From: Burhinus oedicnemus
Taxonomy: Eukaryota > Chordata > Aves > Charadriiformes > Burhinidae
Length of the DNA stretch: 64,000 bases
Direction: 5' to 3'
Assembly (NCBI GenBank): GCA_008921705.1
Contig: VFFE01007084.1
Location: 495,684-559,683, forward strand
Under the pieces are notes generated by a model. That model was not told the origin of the DNA, did not search any database, and was given only the letters and a program-made list of their open reading frames with translations. A program made the translations under genes and the position numbers. Below are positions 1-14,046 of this stretch, piece by piece. How positions within the stretch are numbered: position 1 is the stretch's first letter; each line of letters opens with the position of its first letter.

Positions 1-3000
1 GACTTGAAGAATCTGATTGAAACATTTGAATACTATTTGGACTGCTTTAGCTAGTAAAATGGTCCATCAACCTCCTACAAGTAATCATGAAAATGTAGTT
101 CCAAAGGCACTTGATAGAGGAATATCCAGAGAAAAATATAGGGATATGAGTCTTTCCCCAAACTTTTTATTGGTCTTTCCCCAAAACCACATCTACAAAG
201 CAAGGGTGAGACTGTGGCTTGCTGCTGTCAGATGTCTTACAGAAAATGAGGGCTGAATTACATGTATTTCTAAAAGCAGTCATTCTTTTTGTTTCACGCA
301 GTTTATAGTTGCACTCTAAGCAAATACAGCTACAGTGACAAGATGCTATCGCCTTGTACATTAAAATTTTGGAGAATCTAACCTTTATAAAAAAAGGAGG
401 TTTAATTCTTGCTTAATGTGCTTTATATAAGAACATTTTTGCTTAATTTGCATGGTATTTTTACATCATTTTCTTCATCAAACAATTTGTGTCAGTTTAT
501 GATGTGTTTCTTTACAGGAACTATTGATTCTTTTTCCTTCTGAACATTTTTTGGTCACCTTCAAATTTGCTTACTATCACTCATGAGATTTCGGGTCAAC
601 ATCAAACGTATTTATTGTAAAAAGAATCAAAACATTAAACAGAGGCAAAATTTATAATATTGCTAATGCAGCAATCTTACTGACTCACATAGTCCCTCTA
701 GTTACACTAGATAAAATAATTTAAAACTGCATAAACAATTTTTAAAGGTAATTTGTACCTTTATCAACAAACTACAGACTTCTTTTGTTCTCTGTAGTTA
801 TCAGCTTGTGTTCTTATCAGATTGTATGACTTACGTACTTGTATTCAGGATCAATTTTCCTGAGTAGTTTCCTCTGAGTGGAACTGTATTTTAAATGTAG
901 AGGTTCTGTAGACAACACAGTAAGCTGACTATAATTAAAAGAACCCATATCATTTATCCTAGAAGCTGTACCCAGCTATGCCCCAAATTTCATGCAATCT
1001 GTATGATATTTGCCAGATGGATGAGACTATTTAGCTATTTCTGCACCTTTCAGGCTTATATATCTCTTAAATGATATCTTAAGACAACATTACATTTTTG
1101 TTCTTGCATTTTGTAAGTAATTTCATCTAAATTACTGTTCTGGAAGCTTTTCCTTCTTCTAAACCTTCAGAAAATACTATAAAGATAATTAAATTTTTGT
1201 ACTAAATAGGACTAGACTGCATGGCTTTCCTGATTGTGAAGCCATGCACATTTAAATTCAGGCACCTGCCAGGTCCAAAAATGGGATTCTTATTGTTTTT
1301 CTGTATTGTCCCCTACGGTTATGCTTCCATTCTTTTATGATCTTTGTATTTTACTAGTAGTTAATTGCACTTGAAGACAGTGAATCACCCATCAGATAGT
1401 AAGATAAGCAGTATACTAAGTAAAAGTCAATATTTTATTCCAAAAGTAATATCTTTGTGACCAGGCAAAGGAAGCACATATGAATATTGTGCTAAGTTTT
1501 GATACTCATGAAAATGTTTTAAATTACTGAGGAAGAGAAAGCAAAATAAAAAATGAGAAAGGAAGTTTTCACCTTTAAGAGAAGAATATCACTTGTAGCA
1601 TTAAATTATAAAATCAAAATCTCTGCTACTATTTGGAAACTATTCTCACCTGGACACCTGCAGAAGCTACTGATGAACTGAGCCAAAGAATTCTAGAGTA
1701 AATACACATAAATGATACAGAAATGTTGTCCCAAACCCTATGACATATAAAGCTTTCCTACTTTCTTCTGCCCCAGAAATTGGCAATGAGGCTTTTCTCT
1801 ACCATGAGTTTAGAAACCTGTTTTCACTGACATACCGAGGCAAATATGTACTGTGGTTTATTAACTAAGAAGAGGAAGAGGAAAAAATCTTTGAACACTG
1901 CCCTAGAGTACAAATTAGGTTTTGTTTGTTTTAGTAGGTATTTATGCTCAGGTTAAATCATACGTCCAATACTAAATGTAAATATCAACACCTTGTACTG
2001 TCTTTCCTTCAGTATTAAGTTTAGCTTTCCTGAGAATAATAATCGCCTCTACATATTGGGAAAAAGAGAGCTTCACTCTTCTCTGATTCCTTTTGTTCTT
2101 TACACATTTCAACTCCATGAGGAAGAATTCTAGTAATTCTGATCCCAGTAAATAGGCAATACTGGGCAGTCAGTTCTAATCCTTAGAAAATGGGGCTGAA
2201 TCCCATAGCAATAACCATATTGAGTAAGCCATCACACAGTATCTTTTTTTGTTTCTAAGAGACTGCATTTCATCTTCAAATTAATAAGAATTACGTACAG
2301 AAGCTCTTCTTGTCCAAACCAATTTCCTCTTGCAGTTTTCTTTTCTGTTCAAATCCCTAGCCAGCAGTCATGCAGAGATAAAAACTCCTGAAGCTGCTCT
2401 GCTTTTTAAATCCAGTGGCACAGGCAGCACTTCACAGACAGCCTGTACAGCACACACGCACAAAAGTGACTTGCTGATTGGATTGACACGTTCTGTCCTG
2501 TAAATCAGCACAGAGAATTAGTGATCACACAGGAAATCATCCCTCTAGGAAAAAATTACTTTTATTCGGATTTGTGTAAACATTTAGAAATAAAACATAC
2601 TGGAAAAATCTGTTTTTTCATCCTTCTCATGTTCCTCTCTTTCCTCCAAAGAAGTAAGAATGTGAACTTGCTGCAGTTTCTATATTCTTTTCTTTGCCTG
2701 GACAATTTCCACCAAATTCCCTTTAGTTCCTGTATGTAGCTCTGAATAAACTCTCATAGTCCGATTCCAAAGACACATATTGCTTATTTCTGCTACAGTG
2801 GGGACATGACAGCGCGTCATTGGCCTGGTAGGCCTATGGTTTCCAGTTCTACATGCATCCATATCTGAGCATCTGGTGCAAAATGGCATGTTGATTTTGG
2901 TAAGATGTCTATGGACATCAACTATTATTACAGAGCAGGGAAGATTTCACATAAGTTATTGATTCACATACCATATGTCTTATTATGGAAATTGTTCATT

Positions 3001-3303
3001 ATTAGAGTTTGTGAACACTTACAGAGAGGTGTAATGATATACGGTATTATACAGTAATCACTTGTTTTGTTTAGGTTTGTTCCTTCATATTTTTTAACAA
3101 TTTACTGCTTTATGTAAGATCCTATACTGTCTTCTCTTTCCTAATCCCAGACTGTTAACATCACTTGCCGTTAGCATCCATTTTAAAAATTGATTGATGT
3201 TATGCAAGTTTAATTCTGACAACATTTATTATCCCACCTCTTTATGCAGTCAAAATTCCACTGGCAGCAATGTGAGAATATTAGGACAGCTAGAGCTGAT
3301 TGT
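1..3303. other. Unique AT-rich non-coding DNA
   Basis: Stop codons are dense in all six frames and the longest open frames are under 95 codons. I see no domain, transposon end, RNA gene or CpG cluster. A short stretch near 2400-2480 is somewhat GC-richer but has no recognisable content. It is probably intergenic or deep intronic DNA. Confidence 0.6.
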
Positions 3304-3565
3304 CATAGAATGGTTTAGGTTGGAAGAGACCTTAAAGATCATCTAGCTTCAACCCCCCTGACATGGGCAAGGATGCCTCCTACTAGGCCAGATTGCTCAA
3401 AGCCTCATCCAACCTGGCCTTGAACACTTCCAGGGATGGGGCCTCCACAACTTCCCTGGGCAACCTGTTCCAGTGCCTCACTACCCTCATAGTGAAAAAT
3501 TTCTTCCTGACATCTAATCTAAATCTATCCTCTTCCAGTTTGAAGCCATTACCCCTCAACGCTGT
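3304..3565 (-). mobile_element. CR1 LINE, 5'-truncated 3' end
   Basis: The plus strand begins CATAGAATGGTTTAGGTTGG and continues through CR1 landmarks in reverse orientation: the GGAAGAGACC block, the GATCATCTAG block, 'caacctggccttgaacacttcc' and 'ctgttccagtgcctcac'. This is the antisense of the CR1 3' untranslated region and the last part of ORF2, so the element points to the minus strand with its 3' end at 3304. Similarity fades after about 3565, where 5' truncation is inferred. No reading frame survives. Only one octamer of the usual 3'-terminal repeat is clear. The family call is secure; the exact 5' limit is not. Confidence 0.93.
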
Positions 3566-6500
3566 TCCTTGTATGAAAGAACACAGGCACTCCTTACCAA
3601 AAATAATTCATCTCACACAATATTTACCAGCATCTCCATGCCATGTTGGCAAAACACTGTTTTGCACAGGGTAACATTCTCAGTTGAGTAGACTTGGAAT
3701 GAAAAATCAGAAGCCCTTCTGGGCCACAAGGAGTAGTGATGGTCCAAATCCAGCTGTCCATAGAATTGGTAAAGTCAGGACACCTAACTGCTTTTAAAGA
3801 AGTTAAAAAAATTATTATGTCATATGATTGTGTGAGAAAAGTAGGAACTGGGTCAACTGAGAAGAATCAATAAATCCCAAAACAGCTTTTCCTTGCTCTT
3901 AACTCTAGTGAAAACCATTCTGAAAGATGCATGTGAAGGACAGTTGTGACCACAGGTGCTACCAGAGTACAATATAGTTAGTTCCTTGAGGTATTTCAGA
4001 CAAGGAAATTGATATAATTCCTGTCATTTCTTTTAGTTACTTTATACTATCAGACATAGTAGTTTTGCCCTGAGTAGATTTTAGCTAATGGTTTGGTAAT
4101 CAGCTACTAAAGTTAGCTAAATTGATACTCAGACAGGTAAGAATATATGGACAATATTCTCCTGCCTGTGTTCCTAGTAAACCTCGGTGACCTGAGAAGA
4201 CTCCACATTATTTTCTGTGAAGTAAGCTGATCATTCCAGTCCATGCCATGAAATGGGAGCATTTTAGATTATTAAAGCTGTTCATGGTTCAGTGCAACTT
4301 AGATGGGACTTTATTTAACAGATTCTGTAATGGCATCTTCTGTCTCCGGGGCTTAGATTTTCAAAAATCCCTCTTTGCTTGTCTCTATTTGTCTGTTTTC
4401 TGGTACTTATGTGAGTGTGCTTACATTTTGCTTCTATAAAATGTTATCAGAAAACTATGACAGGTACATGAAAAGAATTGAATACTTCAGTGCCAAGACA
4501 TTAATATAAATTATCGGTGAACTTGTCATAGCCATTTTTAGGTGTCTCATTTCATATTTTTTTTATGAGGTCAGGTTTTCTGGAAGTAAATTTCATAACT
4601 GACTTGCCTCGTGTGGTTATAAGCTCCATGGACCAGCAAAGCTGCATGGTTCATTGAGGCAACAGTTATGGAGCAGCTGTAAAGGGACCCAGCTCCTGAG
4701 GACAAAAATTCATGGAAAAAAGCAGGAAAGAAACAATCTTTCTGGACAATGTGAATGAGAAGTAAAATGTAAATACAAATCTGTTTAGGAGAGGCTGGTA
4801 AGGGTTGCCTGGGGCAATGGATAGGTGAACTGCTCTAAAATGACACCTTTCCTACAGCAGCAAACAAAAGGCTGAGATTAGTGAAAGAACAAAGAAGCTT
4901 TCAGGTGAGACTGCTCTTGAGACATCTGACACTAGCTGACTGATAAAAAAAATGAAAGCAATTTGATCCCATTAGCCACTTCCCCTGCACATCTTAAACA
5001 TGGCTGAGAAGTTCAGACTTCTATCACAGAATCAGATCCAAGTTGTTGTGCAGCAGCAAGGGACAGCTGCTGAAATTCCAAAGATGACAACAGCTCCTCT
5101 GGAGGCAATGAGAGGCCCTTAGTAAATATCACATCTACAGTGATTTGAACAGGTACTCAAGGTCTGAATATAGGGAGGACACTGAGACAATATTCCTGAG
5201 GTTATGATGGTTAAGATGGCAAACCAGAACCTTTCAGGATGATCTTTGTGTGAGTTGCTGTGGTTACTGGAAATCTGGGCCAGTAGCTCAGCACTACTGT
5301 GAGCAAGAGGTCTCTGTGGAGCACCAGTCATCATAGCTAGCTCAGGCCTCTGCAGGGAACCAGGACAGTCATTAAAGTAATTCAAGGGAAAGGATGCTGT
5401 GTGAGCACAAAAGGAGAGTGTGAAAAACGTCTTACTCTATTTCTCTGTTATGCAGACTATCTGCACAAAAGAGAAGAAATTGGTTGTTCTCAGCTGGAAC
5501 TGGATAGAGGAATAAAGGCTGAAATAGAATCATTTGCCTTAGAAGGTATGCAAAGTAAACAACATGTCACCAGCATGGATAAGGTAGCTGTAGGGGAATT
5601 TTGGGGTGTGGAGTCTTGTAAGGCCACATATAGCTAGATAATCATGTTAGCGATACCGTGTAAGGCCAGTATTGCTTGAGGAACAACATCAGAAACACCA
5701 AATTCGAGAACAGGTGTAGTGGAATTGGAACTGATGAGGAAAAAAGCAATTAGAGGATTGTTGTTTGTTTGGGAGGAGTTTAGACATTGAATTGGTGGTG
5801 TGAAGGAGGCAAAAAGGTGAGTCCAGAATTTGAAGAAATGGGAAACACGATAAAAAATCATGTAAAGAACAAACGAGGCTAAATCTTTAGCTAGTACGAT
5901 TATGAACACTCATGGTTGGGAACAGAGTTGTGGACCCAAGACCGCTGGGACACCAAAGGGAAAACCCCTTGGACCACCCACTCCATCAGGCTTATGCCCA
6001 AGCAACTTGGAGTGGAAGGGCGGAGTAAAGATGGATGGACTTCAACCCCAATACTAAGAGGTGTGAGAGGGAAAGTTGACAAGTTTGTAATTCAGTAATA
6101 GATGTGATTCATAACTTTTAATAATAACTCCTAGATTCAAAATTGTGTTACGGTATGCAAAATTACTGACTGTAATTTAGCAATAGTAATGTGTTTATTA
6201 GTTAATTAGGTTATTGATTTTATAGTTGGTTTATTTGCTTCTCAATAAATGCTTTTGTCTCTAGTTACATCTCAAGCTCACAGTCTGAAGGGACAGAATC
6301 AGACTATGAAGTAAGACCAGCTCCTTCACTGGGGAACCCAGCTACCTGTCAGTTCTGAATCACCTCTCAGCCCTTCAGTCATGAAGACAAATCATTTGGA
6401 ATGACTGAAGTTAAAAGATGAATCCCACAGAAGATAAAAGATGAACCATCCAGCACCAATTCAGGCACAAGGCAGTCATGTACATCTCTTGACAGCGTTG

Positions 6501-7268
6501 GGTGTGGAGCAACAGGATAAAAGACCTGTCCCAGAAATAATCAGGACATCATCAGGACATCAAGGTTATGAAATGACCTGAGATAACAGATGTCGGCTTT
6601 TAGAGCACTGCCAAACAAGGCTACGCAAAAGAAAAATGCAGTAAGCTGTATTCCCTTCTCCTTTATCACAGCAGGATTTTTTTCAAGTTTTTGAAGGGCT
6701 GCTCACTTGTCATGGAGAAAAGTCTAGAGAAGACTCATCAGATGACATATAATTAGGATGGAGCAGGCAGTCATCTTCAGACAGTGAGGTGACAGACACA
6801 CATAATTGTGATCTGGCCTAGCAAACCTAATGATAGACATGTGAAGCTCTAGAAGCCACTTGAAATTCTGAAAGCTTGAAAGGAGAAAGGAAAGACCTTT
6901 GTAAAAACAGAGGTGTGCTAGTTTCTTTACAGTAGATCTGAAAAAAAAAAGAGGATGCAGGCTACTGAAGCACAAAACATGATTCAAGATAGGCTGTGAG
7001 AAAAAGAGGAAACAAAGGATCTTTCAGATGTTGGTGATTCTTAAAAGAATGTATAGGGCAAGGACGCGAAGAGATTTGAGTATTGGATAGAGTACTGGTT
7101 GTGTGTAGAGGCTGTAATTTGCTGAATTTGCCCTGCGAATTATAAAGTCCTGGCACTCATACAGGCACAGGTGAGTAAATATGCTTGAAGAGAAAGATGG
7201 TAAAGGAAACTTCTCAAAACATGACATCCCAGTGAAGAACTCCTCTGCTAATCATGATCATCCTTTTA
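3566..7268. other. Non-coding stretch, no recognised feature
   Basis: No gene is supported. Open frames of 60-90 codons occur on both strands around 5119-6100, overlapping each other, with no motif. The part from about 4650 to 7250 is less AT-rich and purine-rich on the plus strand, and could contain an old unrecognised transposon remnant. I could not match it to any family. Confidence 0.5.
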
Positions 7269-7290
7269 GGGATCCTGTGGAAAGGATCCC
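7269..7290. repeat. Perfect 7-bp inverted repeat (BamHI-like arms)
   Basis: GGGATCC at 7269-7275 and its reverse complement GGATCCC at 7284-7290 flank an 8-nt loop (TGTGGAAA). The stem is perfect and short. No U-tract or other context gives it a function, and it may be chance. Confidence 0.7.
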
Positions 7291-8139
7291 ATCTGCAATG
7301 AACTGAATATCTAACCTACAAGTAAGAACCTCCCAGAGTGCGGACTGAAATGCAGGAGCTGAAAGTCAACTTGGATCCGTAAAAGAAACTGGTAAGTCAC
7401 CCCTTACCTGTGGAGAAAACTGTGGATGGAGGGAAGGCACACTAAAAAGATTAAAGCCTACTGGCTGCAGCACACAGTGTGATGTGGGAACATACTCCTG
7501 TACACTCTGTGTGGGAAAAATTACCTGGTTTAGGAGCTCCTATACGCTTGCTAGAAAACTAGATGGCTTGTACACAGGAGTTCTCCCTACTGCTACCTTC
7601 AAGCACTGGTGTTGATTTTCAAAAATCCTGGAAAACTGTCGGAATTTCAAGAGATTAGAAGGCTGTCAACATAATTCTAATATTAGATTGGCAAAAGGGA
7701 TGACCCAGAGCTTGTGTATTGATGCCAGTATTGGAAGAATAATGAAAATTGTGCAAAATAGTGGAAGTCTAAATTAAGGACTCTACTATAAAAGAATTAG
7801 AAATTAAAAACATAATTTTAATGCCAGTGAACATGGTTTCAAGAAATGTATGGTTTGCAGACAGATCTCTTTCCTGTTGACAAGATTCTAAGTCTGGTTG
7901 TTATAGACAGTCATGTTGATAAATGCATTTGACTTAATATGACATTCTATTTTGATTTAAAAGCTTTCATTGTATGAAATAATACAATCTATACTCAGTC
8001 TATATTCAGTAGTTCACAAATTAACTCATTGACAAGTACCAAAATGAAAGCTGTGAGTAGGGAGTGTATTGTATTGTAGCAGTTATGTGCAGTGTATTGT
8101 AGCAGCTATGGCAGGGTATAGCTCTTGTTGGATCAGGTA
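7291..8139. other. Non-coding stretch with a 17-bp duplicated motif
   Basis: No gene is seen. The sequence GTATTGTAGCAGTTATG at 8071-8087 recurs with one change at 8094-8110, giving a 23-bp step that looks like a local tandem duplication. Otherwise nothing is recognised. Confidence 0.55.
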
Positions 8140-8410
8140 GTCATGAGAGACCTCTGACTTGGCTTTCTGGCTTGACCTCAGACCTGCTTCATCTCTACAG
8201 GCTTACCCAGCAATCACTGGGCTGTGGCCGACCCTGGTGCCATCACTGAACCTGCTCTGCTCTTCTTGCTGGGGTATACCATAGAGCTGCTTCCTGCTTG
8301 GGTGAGGGCACTGCCATGCCAGCCGTGTTGTCACCCCTGGCTCCCAACTCCCTGAACCCTGCAGCGCAGCCAGCCCTGCTGCTCCCTGACATGATGTACA
8401 AATTGTTGTT
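8140..8410. other. GC-richer block, possible unrecognised repeat fragment
   Basis: Roughly 270 bp here are clearly richer in C and G than both flanks and contain many CTG, CCCTG and TGCC words. There is no open frame of note and no CR1 or LTR hallmark that I can name. Abrupt composition change at both edges suggests an inserted element or an old exon, but that is inference. Confidence 0.3.
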
Positions 8411-11400
8411 GACTGGTTTCTCTAGAGATTTTCTCCTGACATGGTGCTGCTCTGGAGACTAAAGTTGTCTCTTTTCTAAAATTATATAGATTCTATTGTC
8501 TCCTTTGCCTACAAAAATATATATGTTGCATTTTTTAAAATGTGTAAACACATCTTTCCATTTCACACCCTGTCCAGGAGGAGAAAGAATGAGACTTGTT
8601 TGGGTTTTTTTTTTTCTGGTTAGTTTTGCATCTGTGATCAAAATCTATGGATGACCAAGAAATTGCAAGTATGCTTGATACTGCTGTCTTTTATTGCAGT
8701 TGTAATTAAAGATATTTCTTGTGGCCGGAGAGAAGGACAAAAAGATAAAGGGAAAACATAAATAATATCTAGACAAGAACAATATAAGTGAATAAACATA
8801 GGAGAAAAAAAACCAACCTAGCCATAGGCAGTAAATTTTTTTAATGTAATGGATACAATCTATGAGCTGTCATCATGGGAAACACCTATGTAGGCATAGG
8901 AAAAAAGCAAGTAACTTATCTCTGAATAAAGCTACCGATGTCCCTCGGTCTCCAAAATACAGCTACTGAGGTGGTCCCTGGCAGTGTAATAACGGCTAAA
9001 GCTCCTGCTGGAGGCAAACTGTACTGCTTAATATTGTTATTCTCTCTCTCATGTCTTTGGAGACACCAATCAATGAGGATTACTTTGATACCGTAAGCTC
9101 AGTATTATTGTACATTAATACACTAATGGTACTGTATCATCTTTTCATGTCCTTAGGCAGCACTGGGGAGCTAGAGCTATATGGAAATAAATTAGAAGTG
9201 AAATTTAGATGCAAAACTAAGCAGAAGGCAAAAACCTCAAAACAGAAGACAGAAGCAGCTAGCTACAAACAACAGACCCAGCAGAGGAAAAGTAAACCAC
9301 CTACCTAACATTTAAAAGCATCTCAAAGGAGAGACATAGAGTTAAGACCAGCAGTCCAATTACTTGATGTACTTCAAGGAGATATTAAGCGACCAAGGTG
9401 ACAGGCTCAGTGGGAGACCCTGAACAGAACTCTATTTTATATTACTATTCCTTTTTTTTTCCTCAAAACAGCATGATGGTTTTAGAGTACCACAAAAGTA
9501 AATGGGAAAAAAAAAAAAGATAATTATTTGGGATACTAGGACATTCATCCAGAGTCTGGGAACAAACTTTTTGCTAAGTAATTTTATTGGTACTGCAGTG
9601 TTTTTGCAAGGCTTTTATTAGTCGACAGGTTAATTACTCCACTAGTGGAGAACTGGAGCTACTAATGGCCCACTGTGTTCTGCACTCTTTGATGACTCTA
9701 ACCCCAAATACATTATGGAAGCTTCTGAGTGTAGGAATGACGATTGTATTTGGGTCTGCATAAACACTACCTCTGATTGTACTGTGGGGCTCCAAACCAT
9801 GGGATCTAACCAAAACAAAACATGGTTAGTGTCTTACAAACTTAGGAAGTCCTGTCAGTAAGTCCAGTCTCAAAATGATGTTACAGCCGTATAAAGCAGA
9901 GTACAGAGTAATGTGTTTTCAAAAATGTGAACAAGATAAAATCATGCAGTTGTATTGCAGTGGATCAGCAGGGCCGCTGCATGCATGGAAACCATGCTGA
10001 GATCAGCATCCTTCAAAAACCCAACAATGATTTACTGGCTGGTATTTATTCTTGAGTATATCTTCATTATTTATTCCTAAGAGAGCCACTGAATTATGCA
10101 ATCCTAATGCCTACACTTTGCTGGCTCATTCTTAAAAAAGAATCCGTTTTCCTGCAGTATATATAGTGGATTTCGGCATCTGAGGCAGGTCACATAATAA
10201 CCCAGTTCTTCTCCTTCATGGCACATATCAATAAGGAGACTTCAAATGCTGAGACTGGTTTGGAGCTACACGTGAGCTGATTAGCTGGCCTGTACACACA
10301 CACTGATTGGCCAAACTGCTGTGGCTGAACCGATGAGTTGTACTCCTCACCGTCTCTTCTCTACCTTACCCTGGGTTTTGAAAAGCCTGCAGAAACTCAC
10401 TGTCTTTGATGCTTTTATGAAACTTTCAAATGTGATTGAAATTGGCCAATAGGCCCAAGAACCACTGGAGGCAGAAAGAAGCAGAAGAAAAACAAGTACA
10501 CAAATAGTGTATGTGCATGTTCAGTAATCAATCTTTCTAAAAATATGGCACAGACTCTCAAAATGTAGATGATGGAGAGGCTTTAACAAAGCAGTGTTTA
10601 AAGTCTCCAACTGAGCCACGGCAAACCTGGCTTTCATACTTTTCTCTGTAATACGTTACCTGTGTGAGCAAGCTTCTCTGAGTCAGTCATACAAGAAGTG
10701 TATTTCTTTGTTTCACAAAGTATTATGAGGAAAAACACATGCTGGCAACTGTGAGGCACTCATGTTGGTCACATATGTGCTGTATAGTATGCTTTTATAT
10801 GACTGTGACTGTAAATTTTACCTATTCAAATACAGACGTATCTGAGAGAGTTTAAATTAACTAGTTCAGGTAGCAGTAGAAGTATAACCATAAAATTACA
10901 CAGCTATGTGTGGGTGGCCACAGCTATGTAAATCTCCAGTAGCTATTCACTGAAAAAAATTTCTGCTAACAAAATGGCATGCTGCTGCTTGTACCTGAGC
11001 TACTAACTTACACTTCTGGATAAACACATCATCAAACACGGACTGCATGCTGTTGTGCTTAAGTGCTTCTCTCTATTGCAATTGTTTTCCAACTTGCAAA
11101 ATTAGAAGCAGTAATTATGCCCCCAAAAGACTCTTCTGAATATACAAAATGCACAGTACTCATTCCCATGCGGTTGCATATGACCCACAGCAAAACCGAC
11201 CCTAAATGTCTCCTAGGCAGTTGAACCTTCTGATCCATATGTGTGTACCTGGAGCTGTTGCTACTGGCATCACTAGTGACAGCAGTTCACAGGCAAAAGT
11301 AAATTTGAAAGTCCTATTATTTAGCACTTATTCAAAAGAAAATTTGTCATGAATGAAAAAAAAAATTAAAAAATGAACATTTCCTGAAGGAGAGGAAGGA

Positions 11401-13099
11401 AAACATACATAGTGCTCTAAAATTCCCTGTTTTTAAGCCCCAAGAGAAAATGAACACTTCTTTATCTGTGCTAGTGCTCCTTCTAACCTGCTGTGTTTTT
11501 GATACATTAGTAATTTCTTTTGAAACAGAGACTCTGCAACTGAGATTACAGTTTATTATAATCCTCTAATAAGTAAAGTTTTCAAAATTTCAGTAGCAAC
11601 TTGAAAAATATTACTCTAGTTTCTCAGCTATCATTTTGCTCTTCTTCAATTAACCTCTTAGTGCTGTTCTGCTCTAATTTTTGGGAAATATGAAGAGGCT
11701 CTGAGCTATTTGCCCATCAAGCCCAACAAGCTGAAGCTGTGAACCATCTCCACAGGTGCACTGTCTACGACAGAAGGTTCACCAAGCGATACACAGAAAC
11801 CATCACCCCTGTGAAGAGACTCCAGCTCCCAGGAGCAGGTCAGTGAAGAAAATGTTGGGCAAAAAACCCCAACAAACCCACCATAATGAAATATGATATT
11901 TATTCTACTAAACATCACTGTTCTGATTAGTTGAGTTTCTGCAATGGTGATGTAGCAAGCAACAGGAAGGACTGTTATAAATCAGTGCTGAAGTTGTGCT
12001 AGTATGTGTGGAAGCCAGTGTGTTTAATCCACGATAGTCAACTGAAGCACCGTCTGCTGACTTCGTGTTCTAGTTGTGAAGCTGATGTTTCAACAGCATA
12101 AATTGGGTCTTTGCTTTAAAATAGATTTTATGCAAATGATATTTAACATAAGCTAGTTGGATGCTTACAGTGTTCTTGCCCTTGAAAGAAATTATTCTTA
12201 AGCGCTAGTGAAAGAATTTGTAGTATTGTTTTAAGATAAGGCTATACATGAAAAGGAGAGTTTTACTCTTTCTCAAGAAATATGCCATATGTTACACTGT
12301 AATAGGATCTAGAAACCTTGATATGGAAGTACCATAACTTGATGTAACAGAGAGCGACACGTAGAGGTCAGGTAGCATGTCGAATGCAAGCAAACTTCCC
12401 TAACACTTGTCATCACAGGTGCGAGAAAATTGATGTGTTCATTTATACCACATTAACATCTGTTGCCACAGTCCTTAGAAAAAAACAAAATCAGTGTATG
12501 AAGCTGGGTGATTGTATGTGACAACTTAGAAAATATTTGTCAGCTTTAGTCATTGTCCTATACAGAGCATGAAATTTACAGAGCAGAAGTTGAAGTATCC
12601 CATGCTGCTGATTCTGGTCCTGGTATTTACTGCAAGAAACAGAAAAACAGAGTTGGAGCAACAGCAAACAAAGAAATAAAATGGGAGACATATAAGGTAT
12701 TTAAACCACAGGGAAACTGGGAGCCTGGAATTTTAATGACACCATTCTCTTTTTGATGTATATGCTGGTGATCTTCAGGGTCACAGAGTTATCTCTCTTG
12801 TCTTCCTACTAACATTCTTCGGCTGTGGGGTTTACTGCTTACATTTTAGGACCTGCTCGGCCCTGTACATGACTCACATTTTGCTATTCTTAGAATAACT
12901 CCAGATAAAATACCCATTAGATGACAAAGTTATAGATAACATGGACTTTTAGCACCAGTGGAATTAAAAGCCATTTCGAGCTGGAATAGATGCTTATTTC
13001 ACTCCAGAAGCAGACATGGTGGGGCCCTCAGTTTTGGTTTCTGAACCCTTGCCAGGGTAGTCAGTGAGATATGATAAAATAATGGAAAGGAAAAAAAAA
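8411..13099. other. Non-coding DNA with scattered regulatory-like words
   Basis: No coding region is supported. Two ATTGGCCAA words (CCAAT/NF-Y plus NF1 half-site type) lie at 10306-10314 and 10441-10449, the second within the perfect palindrome ATTGGCCAAT. A TATATATAG word is at 10158-10166. These are consistent with a regulatory element but also with chance in DNA of this length. Short A- and T-runs are common. Confidence 0.45.
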
Positions 13100-13123
13100 G
13101 GGGGGGGAGGGATGGGGATGGGG
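13100..13123 (+). other. G-quadruplex motif
   Basis: The plus strand has a run of eight G (13100-13107), then A, GGG, AT, GGGG, AT, GGGG. That is four G-runs of at least three bases separated by loops of one or two bases, which meets the usual G4 rule comfortably. It follows a run of nine A. The ATGGGG unit is repeated, so a microsatellite origin is likely. No promoter or gene is visible beside it. Confidence 0.8.
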
Positions 13124-14046
13124 AGGTGAAGAGAAACAACTGGCTTTGGCTTAACTGAACACGTTGGCTTGACAGATTTCTGAACATTGTTCAAAACACT
13201 TTGTTTTATCCCAGCGTGGCTACCCCCTCAGAGCCCCTTGTGAAAAATTGGTGGTCATTCATCTAGAAACATTTCTAGACCTTGACTCAGAAGTGTTGGC
13301 ATTCAATATGTCTAAACAAATGGGGTAGCTGTGTGAAAGGAGAGAGGATGATGGTTTTTTTCTGCTGCAGGATACTTTGTGATGTGATAATGAGGTGCTC
13401 TTTTTGTAATAGGCCATGGTACCATGTAGGTATGAAGATTTCACACACCACCAAATTTCAAAGAACTGTTTTCAGTATTCCAGGAAATTAAGTGATAGAA
13501 CAAGGCTTTTTACTCAGTGTGCATTCTCTGCTCCCACACTGTACACCTCTAATGCAATTTACCAGTGAATTAAGCATAAGATGTGATTTATCCCACCAAC
13601 CTAATATTTCATGTTAGTCAGTGGGGTGACTGCTTTTATGGCTTAGCTTTATAATGCCATTATAGTTGAGCACATTTCTACCTTAGCAGTATGCCTAAGG
13701 GGGTCTGTCTTTGATACGTGTACGTAGCTCCTATTAGCTTCAAGGACCAAATTCTTCCTCAGTGCAAGGTCCCTGTTGTCAATGGGCCTAAAGTAGGGTT
13801 CTTTGGACCTTATGACTAAGCTTTTCTGTCTGTTTTTACAGAAACAAAGTGTGCTAAGGGGACATAAATTTGCACAACTGCTCACAACATGTATCAGGGG
13901 AAAAGGAGGGGTGGGGCAGATTAGCCCCTTTCTATTTCAGGTTGTCATGTTTTAAAGTGCAAGTTTTACCTTTTACATTAGTGCATGCAAGCTATATTGA
14001 ATTATATTGTATGATATAACCAATACTTGAACTGGCTTTTGATCTC
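13124..14046. other. Non-coding DNA upstream of the large CR1
   Basis: No gene, repeat family or RNA is recognised. The open frames of 60-78 codons on both strands show no motif. Confidence 0.5.
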
